Assembly: GCF_029963765.1 (NCBI RefSeq)
Contig: NZ_JALBYU010000001.1
Location: 496,001 to 560,000 of the forward strand
DNA length: 64,000 bases
Reading direction: 5' to 3'
Source of the DNA: Pseudomonas sp. UYIF39
GTDB taxonomy: Bacteria > Pseudomonadota > Gammaproteobacteria > Pseudomonadales > Pseudomonadaceae
Under the pieces are notes generated by a model. That model was not told the DNA's origin and ran no database searches. It saw nothing but the letters and a program-made list of their open reading frames with translations. The position numbers were made by a program, and so were the translations under genes. Below are positions 44,998 through 53,392 of the stretch, in pieces (position 1 is the stretch's first letter; each line of letters begins with the position of its first letter).

Positions 44998-46333
44998 CAT
45001 TCAGGGCCGTTTCTATCGCCAGACAGGCACTGAGCAGTTGATCGTCGTGACCTCGCGTTGTGGAAAACAGGATTGAGGTGGCAAGCCCAACGCTGTCCTT
45101 GCCAGACGGAATGGCCACCCCTGGCATGTCCAGCAGACTGCCAATCATGGTGAGCGACAAGGTTTCGAGATTGACGGCAGCAAACAGTTCGTCATCATTT
45201 TCCAGTGGGGTCATTGGCGGCGCGACGTGTTTCACCGTTGGCATGACCATAATGGCGCCCTCAAGCTCACGCTCCATCGCAGACATCAACTCAAGACGCA
45301 GGCTTCGAATAATGGCTTCGGCAGCGGCATCGATGTTTTTGGCCGAGAGCAGACGCGCATGCACGCGTCTGTCCATCCGCAAACCTTGCGGACCTTCTAC
45401 CACCTCGCCCAACAGACGCCAGGCTTCTATCGCCCCCAACCAACCCGTTCGGGCAATCAGTTCGCGAGTGCGAGCGACCGAGGCGATCGGACGTCGCTCG
45501 ACATGCGCTCCCGCCGCACCTAGCAGCGCCATCATCGAGAGCAGGTTCTCTCGTACCGCTGGTTGCAACGCTGAATCGGACATTACCCCGTCGTCAATGA
45601 CAAAGCGCAGACCGCAAAGGCTGGCGGACTGGATGACGGCTTCTTTGAGACCCCGCATCGCTGCGTCGAACGCTACGCAATCCGCTACGGTATGGGCAAA
45701 AGATCCCAGGCTATCGAGCGTAATAGCGAGAGGGTGCACACCCGCCATGCTGTAACGGCCGGTGGATGCCTTGTAGCCAACCAGGCCATTGAAAGCCGCC
45801 GGGATACGAATCGAACCCGCTGTGTCAGTGCCGATGGCGCTGGTGACGATGCCCCTTTGAACCGCAATCGCCGAACCCGCAGAAGAGCCGCCAGGCACGC
45901 GGACTTCACGGAGCTGAATGTCGGCAGTCGGCGTACCGAAATGAGGATTCAGCCCCAGGCCCGAATAAGCGAACTCAGTGAGGTTGGTTTTCCCGACCGG
46001 GATCATCCCCTGTGACGCAAGTGCGCCGATCACCACGGCATCCTCCAGCGCAATCGGCGCGTTGATCCGTGTGATGGAACCGGCGGTAGTCCGGCTGCCG
46101 GCAATATCCAGCAGATCCTTCGCAGCGTAAGGTATTCCGTCGAAAGGGCTCAGCGGAGCCCCTCGAAACCAGCGCTCGGTCGACGCTTTTGCTTCATCGA
46201 TTGCCCGTTGATCCAGCACGGCAATGAACACGTGTTCCGAGTCCCTAGCGGCGGCCAATGCGACCCCGATCAACTCCCCAGGTGTCGTCAGGCCTTGTTT
46301 CAATCGCTCGGCGGTTTCCAGCATCGTGATCAT
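44987..46333 (-). CDS. Amidase signature family hydrolase
   Basis: The 448-residue enzyme hydrolyses amide bonds. The Ser-cisSer-Lys triad is visible as Lys72 (GIPYAAKDLLD), Ser150 (VPGGSSAGS) and Ser174 (GTDTAGSIRIP). AtzE, glutamyl-tRNA amidotransferase A and allophanate hydrolase share this fold; the length fits a simple amidase. GGAG precedes the ATG. It follows the azoreductase gene by 36 bp on the same strand. Confidence 0.92.
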   Translation of the reverse strand: MITMLETAERLKQGLTTPGELIGVALAAARDSEHVFIAVLDQRAIDEAKASTERWFRGAPLSPFDGIPYAAKDLLDIAGSRTTAGSITRINAPIALEDAVVIGALASQGMIPVGKTNLTEFAYSGLGLNPHFGTPTADIQLREVRVPGGSSAGSAIAVQRGIVTSAIGTDTAGSIRIPAAFNGLVGYKASTGRYSMAGVHPLAITLDSLGSFAHTVADCVAFDAAMRGLKEAVIQSASLCGLRFVIDDGVMSDSALQPAVRENLLSMMALLGAAGAHVERRPIASVARTRELIARTGWLGAIEAWRLLGEVVEGPQGLRMDRRVHARLLSAKNIDAAAEAIIRSLRLELMSAMERELEGAIMVMPTVKHVAPPMTPLENDDELFAAVNLETLSLTMIGSLLDMPGVAIPSGKDSVGLATSILFSTTRGHDDQLLSACLAIETALNVRK

Positions 46334-46369
46334 GGTTTCTCCGATTGAGTTGGCGGCAGTAACAGATAG

Positions 46370-47038
46370 TCAGGCAGGCGAAAGCTCGCTTTGTCGCTCT
46401 TCAATCATTTGCTTGACCAGGACAGGAACGGCGTCGAACGCATCCGCGATAGAGGCCTCATGGCGCGCATCACCAAACTCCTGATAGTCGATGGAGATGA
46501 CGTGGGTCTCACTTACGCCCAGGTAGTGCGCGCAGGTCTGGATGTGAGTGTCCAGGTGATTCATCTTTTCGCGCACGCCGCCCGGGCCGAATCCAAACTC
46601 GCCCCGGGAAGACAAAATCACCAGTTTCTTGCCGCTCATGATCGGCTCCAGCGGGTAGTCGCCACGCGCCAGATCAAAGGTGAAGGTCTTGCCGATACGA
46701 ATCACTTTATCGAACCACGACTTGAGGGACGCAGGCATACCGTAATTGTACATAGGGGTACCCATGACGATGACATCGGCCCGGTCGATCTCGTCGATCA
46801 ATTCGTCCGACAGCCGGATCTCCTCGCGCTTTTCAGGCGTCATGTGCGCCTCGGGTGTAAAGACTGCGGCAATCCACTCCTCTGTTACGAAAGGGGGAGG
46901 GTTGTGGCCTACGTCACGGGTAATGACCAGGGTCTTGTCATCTCGTTCGATCCAGGCGTCGACAAATGCTTTCGACAGTTGGCGGCTCAGGGATCGATCG
47001 TTTCGTGCGCTGGCATCAATGTGAAGAATAGTGGTCAT
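46370..47038 (-). CDS. azoR: FMN-dependent NAD(P)H azoreductase-like flavoprotein
   Basis: The 222-residue flavodoxin-fold reductase has an N-terminal phosphate loop (HIDASARNDRSLSRQLS), MYNYGMPASLKSWFDKVIR, and SSRGEFGFGPG. It matches the AzoR family that reduces azo dyes and quinones with NAD(P)H; the natural substrate is often unknown. It is first of a two-gene unit with the amidase and is divergent from the NCS1 permease. Confidence 0.9.
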   Translation of the reverse strand: MTTILHIDASARNDRSLSRQLSKAFVDAWIERDDKTLVITRDVGHNPPPFVTEEWIAAVFTPEAHMTPEKREEIRLSDELIDEIDRADVIVMGTPMYNYGMPASLKSWFDKVIRIGKTFTFDLARGDYPLEPIMSGKKLVILSSRGEFGFGPGGVREKMNHLDTHIQTCAHYLGVSETHVISIDYQEFGDARHEASIADAFDAVPVLVKQMIEERQSELSPA

Positions 47039-47370
47039 AGGCTGCTTCCTGTCAGGCCAGAGGCGTAATTACCTTGGCAACTGAAACAAGTGGGCCACGA
47101 GCACAGAGGATTCAGCTATTGATATTTATTTGAGTCGTGGCAAATAAAACTCAATCAGCGAGTTTTATTTGTTAGTGGGACTTAAACGTTATTGAGTTTG
47201 AGGTTGTGGGCGGATGTTGCATGGCTCGGCAATCTGCACAATTGATGTTTTCTCAAGGCTGCAATTTTTCTAAAACATCTTTTAGTTATTATCAATTACG
47301 TAAAAGTATGTACCTCGCTTTAATGGCTATGGGCGATTCAAGTGGTCGCCGCTCAGCGAGGAAAATAATA
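47039..47370. promoter_or_regulatory. Divergent azoR / NCS1 permease region with 12-7-12 palindrome
   Basis: The 332-bp gap is AT-richer than its surroundings. CAAATAAAACTC (47141-47152) and GAGTTTTATTTG (47160-47171) form a perfect 12-bp inverted repeat with a 7-base spacer. A further partial copy, ATTTATTTGAGT, lies just before it. The position between two divergent units suggests an operator. No T run follows that would make it a terminator. Confidence 0.55.
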
Positions 47371-48801
47371 ATGTCAACGCGTCGTGAATCTGAAAAAAAC
47401 TTAACGAATGAGGCCAATTATGATGCTTTAGGCATCGAACCTGTGCCTGATAGCCATCGTACTTCAAGTCCGTTGGACCAGTTCTGGATTTGGGCTGGTG
47501 CGAATGTGGCGCCTATCAACTGGGTGCTGGGAGCCATTGGTATCCAGTTGGGTTTGAGCTTGATTGAAACGCTGCTGGTGATCGTAGTCGGCAATCTGTT
47601 GGGTGCCGCATTGTTTGGCGGTATCTGCATCATGGGCCACCGCACGGGGGTGCCGCAGATGGTGCTTTCGCGGCTGGCGTTCGGTCGGCGCGGTGCCTAC
47701 TTGCCGACCATCATGCAAGTGTTGATGCCCATGGGATGGGTGGCCACCAACACCTGGATTGTCCTGGATCTTGCGGTGGCCGCCCTGGAGAAAATCGGTA
47801 TCAGTGGTGGGATAGAGCTCAAATACGGTATCGCGTTGGTCGTGATGGTTATCCAGGTTGGCATCGCTGCCTGGGGCTTCAATGCGATCAAGTGCTTCGA
47901 GCGTTACACCATGCCGGTGATTCTGCTGATCATGGTCGTGATGACCGTGCTGGCCTTCACCCACGTAGATATCCAATGGCACGCCTCGACCACCGAGGGC
48001 ATCGGGAAACTATCGGCCATGAGCAGCCTCATGACCGCGATAGGCATTGGCTGGGGCATTTCGTGGCTGGTATACGCCTCGGATTACACCCGTTTCACCC
48101 AGAGCAAACTGTCTGACGGACAGGTGTTCCGCTCGACCTTCCTTGGCATGTTCCTGCCCACCGTATGGTTGGCGTTTCTTGGCGCTGCCATCGCTTCAGC
48201 GGGTGGGGGCTCGGACCCTGCGCAACTGATCATTGCGGTGTTTGGCACGATGGCATTGCCGGTACTTCTTGTGCTTCTACATGGCCCGGTCGCCACCAAC
48301 ATCGTAGTCATTTACTCGGCCGCACTGGCAACGCTGTCGCTGGATATCCGCGTCCCACGCTGGGTTGTCTCGATGTTTTCCGGGGTGGTCGCATTGTTCA
48401 TGCTCTACCTGTTCCTGCAATCCGGAGAATTTGTGCATGCCTTCGAAAACCTGATGGTGTTTTTCGTGGTGTGGATCAGTCCGTGGGCCGGCATCACGCT
48501 GGTCGATTTCTTCTTGATTCGTCGTGGGCAAATCGAGCTGAAATCGCTTTATTGTCATCACTCTGAAAGTGCATGCCTTGATGTGAACTGGAGAGGCGTG
48601 TGTGCGCTAGCAATTGGTGTGTTAGCCGCGTGGTTATTTCAAGTTGGCACCCTTAAATCGTTGCAGGGGCCTATTGCAATGGCGCTGGGTGGAATTGATT
48701 TGTCATGGCTTGCGGGATTTTCCGTGGGGGGCGGCATTTATTATTTGTTGCAACGCTCACGGCGAACTGAAGTTGCTCAGTCCACGGTCATGTTGAAGTA
48801 A
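47371..48801 (+). CDS. NCS1 family permease (cytosine/purine/hydantoin type)
   Basis: The 476-residue permease has 12 membrane helices and the NCS1 signature (SPLDQFWIWAGANVAPINWV in helix 1; LSRLAFGRRGAYLP). The family imports nucleobases, hydantoins, allantoin or related rings. ATG at 47371 follows GAGG; the longer frame would add 55 residues with no family match. The VOC gene follows after 50 bp. With the creatininase downstream, import of a cyclic amide such as creatinine or hydantoin is plausible. Confidence 0.9.
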   Translation: MSTRRESEKNLTNEANYDALGIEPVPDSHRTSSPLDQFWIWAGANVAPINWVLGAIGIQLGLSLIETLLVIVVGNLLGAALFGGICIMGHRTGVPQMVLSRLAFGRRGAYLPTIMQVLMPMGWVATNTWIVLDLAVAALEKIGISGGIELKYGIALVVMVIQVGIAAWGFNAIKCFERYTMPVILLIMVVMTVLAFTHVDIQWHASTTEGIGKLSAMSSLMTAIGIGWGISWLVYASDYTRFTQSKLSDGQVFRSTFLGMFLPTVWLAFLGAAIASAGGGSDPAQLIIAVFGTMALPVLLVLLHGPVATNIVVIYSAALATLSLDIRVPRWVVSMFSGVVALFMLYLFLQSGEFVHAFENLMVFFVVWISPWAGITLVDFFLIRRGQIELKSLYCHHSESACLDVNWRGVCALAIGVLAAWLFQVGTLKSLQGPIAMALGGIDLSWLAGFSVGGGIYYLLQRSRRTEVAQSTVMLK

Positions 48802-48851
48802 GCGTTAATCAAGTTCCGGTAACTTTTCATTGATGAAAGAGGTATGTGTAA

Positions 48852-49403
48852 ATGTCTCATCTTGAACAACTTAATGTCCTGACGGCGTTGAGCGCTGGTG
48901 CTGGAGTCGATGCATTCCTGGGTAACGTCGTCGAGATCGCGATCGTGACGCGTGACCACAAGCGGACCATGGATGGCTTGCTCAAACTGGGTATTGGCCC
49001 ATGGCGCGTCTACACCTTCAGCCCGGAAAACACCCAAAACCAGACCTATCGAGGCGAGCCTGCCGAGTTTGTTCTGAAAGTCTGTTTCGCCCAGTCGGGA
49101 AACATGGTCTGGGAGTTGATGGAACCCGTTTCCGGACCGACTATTTTCGCGGATTTCCTCGACGAGCATGGCGAAGGCATCCAGCACGTCGCTTATGACT
49201 GCAACAACATCCCGTTTGCAGAGCGCATCGCCGAACTGAAGCGACGTGGCTTCAAGTGCGTGCAGTCAGGCTCCTGGATGGGTGTGAATCATTTCGCATT
49301 CTTCGGCACCGAGGCTGATACCACCACCGTGTTTGAAACTTATGCATTCCCCGCGGATTGGGATTACCCGGAACCAGAGCAGTGGTATCCACCGCGGGCC
49401 TGA
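48852..49403 (+). CDS. VOC-fold (glyoxalase/epimerase-like) protein
   Basis: The 183-residue protein has two VOC modules: EIAIVTRDHKRTMDGLLKLG with GPWRVYTF, and later GIQHVAYDCNNI with Glu in MVWELMEP. His and Glu residues fit metal ligands of the methylmalonyl-CoA epimerase-like group. AAAGAGG precedes the start. The gene lies between the permease and creatininase genes, so it may act on the same substrate. Confidence 0.82.
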   Translation: MSHLEQLNVLTALSAGAGVDAFLGNVVEIAIVTRDHKRTMDGLLKLGIGPWRVYTFSPENTQNQTYRGEPAEFVLKVCFAQSGNMVWELMEPVSGPTIFADFLDEHGEGIQHVAYDCNNIPFAERIAELKRRGFKCVQSGSWMGVNHFAFFGTEADTTTVFETYAFPADWDYPEPEQWYPPRA

Positions 49404-49487
49404 AGCGCCGGCAGTAACGCCTCAGCGTTTATGCAAACCAGGCGCTGGGGCCTTTACCACACAGAACGACGCCCGGAGTACAGCATC

Positions 49488-50267
49488 ATGAACACCGTCC
49501 GTATGGATAACATCAGTTGGGTCGATTATGAGCACCACGTTCAGTCAGGCGCGGTGGTATTTCTGCCGATTGGCGCGACCGAACAACACGGCCCTCACTT
49601 GCCCCTTGGAACCGACGCCTTGCTGGCCAGCGCAATCAGTGAAGAAGTGGCCAGGGAAATTGGCGGGATCGTCGCGCCAGCCCTGTCCTATGGCTACAAA
49701 TCCCAGCCAAAGTGTGGAGGAGGGCAGCATTTTTGTGGAACAACCAGTGTGGATGGGGTGACGCTGATCGCGATGGTCCGGGACGCTGTCCGCGAGTTTC
49801 ATCGCCATGGCGTGAAGCGTCTGGTTCTGGTGATCGGCCATTACGAGAATCAGTGGTTTGTCACTGAAGGCATCGAACTGGCCATGCGTGATATCGGCGC
49901 CAATGCGGGTTTGGAGGTCATGCGTCTGGAGCACTGGGAGTTCGTGAAGTCAGCGACGCTCGACAAGGTCTTTCCTGACGGTTTTCCGGGGATCGCGCTG
50001 GAACATGCTGCGGTCATCGAAACATCGATGATGCTGCACTATCACCCGCAGATGGTTGCTCTGGACAAGATTCCGGATCACGGGCCCGCTGAATTTCCGG
50101 TTTACGACATGTATCCGACCCGGACCGAATGGGTGCCGGAGAGTGGCGTGCTGTCCTCTGCACGAGGCTCCAGCGCAGACAAGGGGAAGTTGCTGGTGAA
50201 TGACGTCATCAGCGGGATCGTCCAGGCCGTGCGGTTCGAGTTCAGGCTCGATAACAGCTTAAGCTGA
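49488..50267 (+). CDS. Creatininase family amidohydrolase
   Basis: The 259-residue enzyme is close to Pseudomonas creatininase: metal ligands Glu32, His34 and Asp43 in GATEQHGPHLPLGTD, and IGHYENQWF, which matches the HYEN pair of true creatininases. The product likely opens creatinine or a similar cyclic amide. Start ATG at 49488 has GGAG upstream; an upstream frame extension is unsupported. No creatinase or sarcosine oxidase genes are in the window, so creatinine itself is uncertain. Confidence 0.88.
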   Translation: MNTVRMDNISWVDYEHHVQSGAVVFLPIGATEQHGPHLPLGTDALLASAISEEVAREIGGIVAPALSYGYKSQPKCGGGQHFCGTTSVDGVTLIAMVRDAVREFHRHGVKRLVLVIGHYENQWFVTEGIELAMRDIGANAGLEVMRLEHWEFVKSATLDKVFPDGFPGIALEHAAVIETSMMLHYHPQMVALDKIPDHGPAEFPVYDMYPTRTEWVPESGVLSSARGSSADKGKLLVNDVISGIVQAVRFEFRLDNSLS

Positions 50268-50279
50268 TCCATGCCTGAT

Positions 50280-50815
50280 TCAGCGATCGAAACAGGACAC
50301 CAGGAAACTCATCACCACCTGCACGGCCGGGGTGTGGTGAATGTCGCTGTGGACCACCAGCCACACGTCCCGCGCTAGCTCCGCGCCAACCGACGGCATC
50401 GTTTGCAGGCCGTAGCGATCGCCAAGGAAGTAGGGCAGGGTAGCGACACCTGCGCCTGCTTACGCAATGGTGGCCTGGATATTCAAATCATTGCTGCGCA
50501 GCAGGATCGGTCGATCGCTGGCTTGTTTCTTCAGCCACGCTTGTTGTGGGGATTGCTCCATGGTTTCGTCGTAAGCGATGAACACCCGATCTTGCGCGGC
50601 AGTATTGGTTAAATAGTCTGCCGAGCCGTACAGATGGAACGGCACGGTGGCGACCTTGCGTGGAACCAGATTCGGTTCCTTGGGGCGGTTCAGGCGCACG
50701 GCAATATCGGCTTCCCGTCGCGACAACGAGGCACTGCCCAGGCTGCCGATCAGGTGCAAGGACAGCTGCGAATACTTCGTGCGCAACTCATTGATTCGCG
50801 GCGCTATCAACGCGC
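50280..50815 (-). pseudogene. LysR regulator remnant with stop codon (C-terminal half)
   Basis: On the - strand the frame encodes a LysR effector domain: IAPRINELRTKYSQ, READIAVRLNRP, then an in-frame TAA at 50460-50462, followed in frame by AGAGVATLPYFLGDRYGLQ to a TGA at 50280. The HTH half is missing upstream of about 50815. CAA to TAA would account for the stop. The gene is dead. Confidence 0.8.
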
Positions 50816-50816
50816 A

Positions 50817-51368
50817 GGCCGGCGCCGGCGGGGCACTGACGGCGAGCGGCTGCTGATGGGCGCGCGTCAGCTTCCAAAATTGTTGTCGCGCTTTTGCAAA
50901 CTCTATCCCGACATTCAGTTAGAACTCACCGCTGGCTTGAGTCACGATCTGCTGAGCGACTACGAAAACAGACAACTGGACGTGGTCATTGCCAAGCGAA
51001 AAATCGGTCCCAATGCCCCGCGGGGCCGAATCATCTGGCGCGAACCTTTGGTCAGGATCGCCACCAAAGACTACGAGATCGAAACATCCCAACCTGTACG
51101 TTTGGTGATGATGCGGCCGCCATGCGCGTACCGGGCAATCATGATAGAGGCCTTGGCTAGCGTTCGGCGGGAGTGGATGGGGATAACCGCATTGGGAACG
51201 TCGCTCCTGCAGGAAGGCATGCGGACTCTGAAGCCATCTGAAAAGTTACCGACGTTACCGAGCACCGAAGTCGCGGTGATGGGTGACGACGTCGGCACTC
51301 AACATCTAGTCCAGCCTTTGGTATCACTGCTGACTGAAGGTTTGATGTCGGGCAGTGGTTTGACCTGA
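50817..51368 (+). pseudogene. LysR regulator remnant (+ strand, no HTH, internal gap)
   Basis: In the + frame a second LysR effector domain starts near 50860 (RQLPKLLSRFCKLYPDIQLE, LLSDYENRQLDVVIAKR) and runs to 51368. The HTH is missing, and a short stretch appears lost within it, because ASVRREW joins directly to MGITALGTSLL. It begins where the opposite remnant ends. Confidence 0.75.
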
Positions 51369-51408
51369 GACGAATGAAGTGCTGAGGAAATCGTACTTGC
51401 GCCAAAAA

Positions 51409-52056
51409 TCAGCTGACCGGCTCAGCCGTACAACTCATTGCCCCTGAGCCTGGCTTCTGGAAAATGACCCCGTTGCCGTCTTGCCAGAAGCGGTAGTTCC
51501 CCTGGGAATCCTTGCCAGTGTATTGGGTTCCCGAATCACTCGGCACCTGGCTCAGGGTGACCGAGGTGTTCGCCCATTTCAGGTACACGACACCCGGCTG
51601 CGTGTTAAAGAAGGTGGCGGCAATCAGTGCGTTAAACCCTGCACAACGAAAAGCCAGGGGGCCTTCGGTGAGCCTGTCTGGATCCTTGGTTCTCACAATG
51701 GCCGAGCCTTGGCGTAGCTGGTGCGCGCGCTCGGCATAACTTCGGATCGTGCACGCCTTGGGCTCAGACGTGGACGCACACTGATCACGGGAGTCGATCC
51801 AGAACTGCTGGTCGATCAAGACTTTGTCCGGCCGCGGTACTGAACGTTCATCCGTGAGCGCCAGGCGATAAAGACGCGTCAATTCGATGTCCATCTGTGC
51901 CAGTTGCGAATCGCGACAGATAAGCTTTTCGACGGATGCCCTTGCCGTGGCGCAGTCAAAGCTGGTCTTGAACGACGCAGCATTTGCGCAGGTGCTCGTC
52001 ACCGCGCAAACGCTGGCAGCGAGCAGACAGGTGAAAAGGGTGGTGACCGTTTTCAT
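51409..52056 (-). CDS. LprI-MliC fused lysozyme inhibitor-like protein
   Basis: The 215-residue protein has a signal peptide (MKTVTTLFTCLLAASVCAV, cleavage near CANA-ASF), then an LprI/DUF1311 domain (FDCATARASVEKLICRDSQL, with WIDSRDQC). Its C-terminal part resembles MliC, an inhibitor of c-type lysozyme (FRCAGFNALIAATFF, LSQVPSDSGTQY, FWQDGNGVIFQ, MSCTA). I infer a periplasmic defence against lysozyme. No lipobox Cys is evident. The start MKTVTTLF is favoured over the upstream frame. Confidence 0.85.
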   Translation of the reverse strand: MKTVTTLFTCLLAASVCAVTSTCANAASFKTSFDCATARASVEKLICRDSQLAQMDIELTRLYRLALTDERSVPRPDKVLIDQQFWIDSRDQCASTSEPKACTIRSYAERAHQLRQGSAIVRTKDPDRLTEGPLAFRCAGFNALIAATFFNTQPGVVYLKWANTSVTLSQVPSDSGTQYTGKDSQGNYRFWQDGNGVIFQKPGSGAMSCTAEPVS

Positions 52057-52299
52057 GTTGGTTTCACCGAGATCATTACGCGATCCCCGGATTGCCATGG
52101 AACCTATCGATCTGTTGGACATTCATTCGTTCGCATTGGGTGTATCGCAGTGTAAGTCAGTGCTCAAAACTTGCCACTTCTTGACCATGTTAAAAAATGT
52201 TATTTTTAAAAAAATACTTCACATAATCTGATCACTGGTAGATGATCTCCACCAGCCGGTATGACAACCTGATAACACGACAAAAACAGGATTGCCTTG

Positions 52300-52467
52300 A
52301 TGTTCGACGAGATCCCGACTCATGTGCTGAATGACAGCGCCCCTCAGCGGGTTTATCCGCTCGGCGCTGATCCTGTCTACCGCAGCCCTCTCTACAACGC
52401 GGCCAATGTCTGCGCCTTGCAGGCGCGCAAGCAGTCGCTGCTTTCCTCTGGAGTACCCCATGAATAA
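52300..52467 (+). CDS. Small ORF overlapping the ltnD start
   Basis: A 55-codon ORF begins at ATG 52300 (MFDEIPTHVLNDSAPQRVYP) with ACAGGA seven bases upstream. It ends within the first codons of ltnD as CATGAATAA. Codon third positions are GC-rich like its neighbours. It may be a real small protein or a leader that couples translation to ltnD. No family is recognised. Confidence 0.35.
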   Translation: MFDEIPTHVLNDSAPQRVYPLGADPVYRSPLYNAANVCALQARKQSLLSSGVPHE

Positions 52468-53365
52468 CAAGAATGTCGGTGTTGTCGGTCTTGGCGCGAT
52501 GGGCCTGGGCATTGCTCGCTCGTTGTTGCGCAGCGGTTTCAATGTGCATGCCTGTGATGTGCGGGCTGCGGTGACTGAACAGTTTGCCGGGGAGGGCGGT
52601 GTGGCTTGCTCTTCGCCTTCGCACATGGCCGCTGAATGCGACGTGATAGTGACCGTGGTGGTCAACGCCGAGCAGACCGAAACCGTACTGTTTGGTGAGG
52701 GTGGTGCCGTGGCCGCACTGCGGCCGGGCAGTCTGGTGATCGGCTGCGCCACCGTAGCCCCGACTTACGCGGTGGATCTGGGCCAGCGCCTGGCCGCGTT
52801 GGGCCTGCTTTATCTGGATGCACCGATTTCCGGCGGTGCCGCCAAGGCGGCCGCTGGCGAGATGACCATGATGACCTCGGGGCCGGCCGACGCCTATACC
52901 AAGGCTGAGTCGATCCTGGCGGGCATGGCCGGCAAGGTTTATCGCCTGGGTGACGTTCATGGCCTGGGGTCGAAGGTCAAAATCATCAACCAGCTCCTCG
53001 CCGGGGTGCATATCGCCGCCTCTGCCGAAGCCATGGCGCTGGGCCTGCGTGAAGGGGTCGATGCCGATGCACTCTATGAGGTGATCACCCATAGCGCCGG
53101 TAATTCCTGGATGTTCGAAAACCGCGTACCGCACATTCTCAAGGCTGACTACACGCCGTTGTCCGCGGTGGATATTTTCGTCAAGGACCTGGGCCTGGTA
53201 CTGGATACCGCCCGGGCCAGCAAATTTCCGCTGCCGCTGTCGGCCACCGCTCACCAGATGTTCATGCAGGCGTCCAGTGCCGGCTTCGGTCGTGAGGACG
53301 ACTCGGCGGTGATCAAGATTTTCCCGGGCATCGAATTGCCGACTGCCAAGCCCCAGTCCGTTTGA
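52460..53365 (+). CDS. ltnD: L-threonate dehydrogenase
   Basis: The 301-residue beta-hydroxyacid dehydrogenase oxidises L-threonate to 2-oxo-tetronate. NAD-binding GVVGLGAMGLGIARSLL is at the N-terminus; the substrate loop DAPISGGAAKA and the catalytic Lys in GLGSKVKIINQLLAG follow. ATG at 52460 has GGAG six bases upstream; the upstream frame extension is not coding. First enzyme of the tetronate operon. Confidence 0.93.
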   Translation: MNNKNVGVVGLGAMGLGIARSLLRSGFNVHACDVRAAVTEQFAGEGGVACSSPSHMAAECDVIVTVVVNAEQTETVLFGEGGAVAALRPGSLVIGCATVAPTYAVDLGQRLAALGLLYLDAPISGGAAKAAAGEMTMMTSGPADAYTKAESILAGMAGKVYRLGDVHGLGSKVKIINQLLAGVHIAASAEAMALGLREGVDADALYEVITHSAGNSWMFENRVPHILKADYTPLSAVDIFVKDLGLVLDTARASKFPLPLSATAHQMFMQASSAGFGREDDSAVIKIFPGIELPTAKPQSV

Positions 53366-53392
53366 AGCCCGAGCCCGTTTGAGGAACACCCC

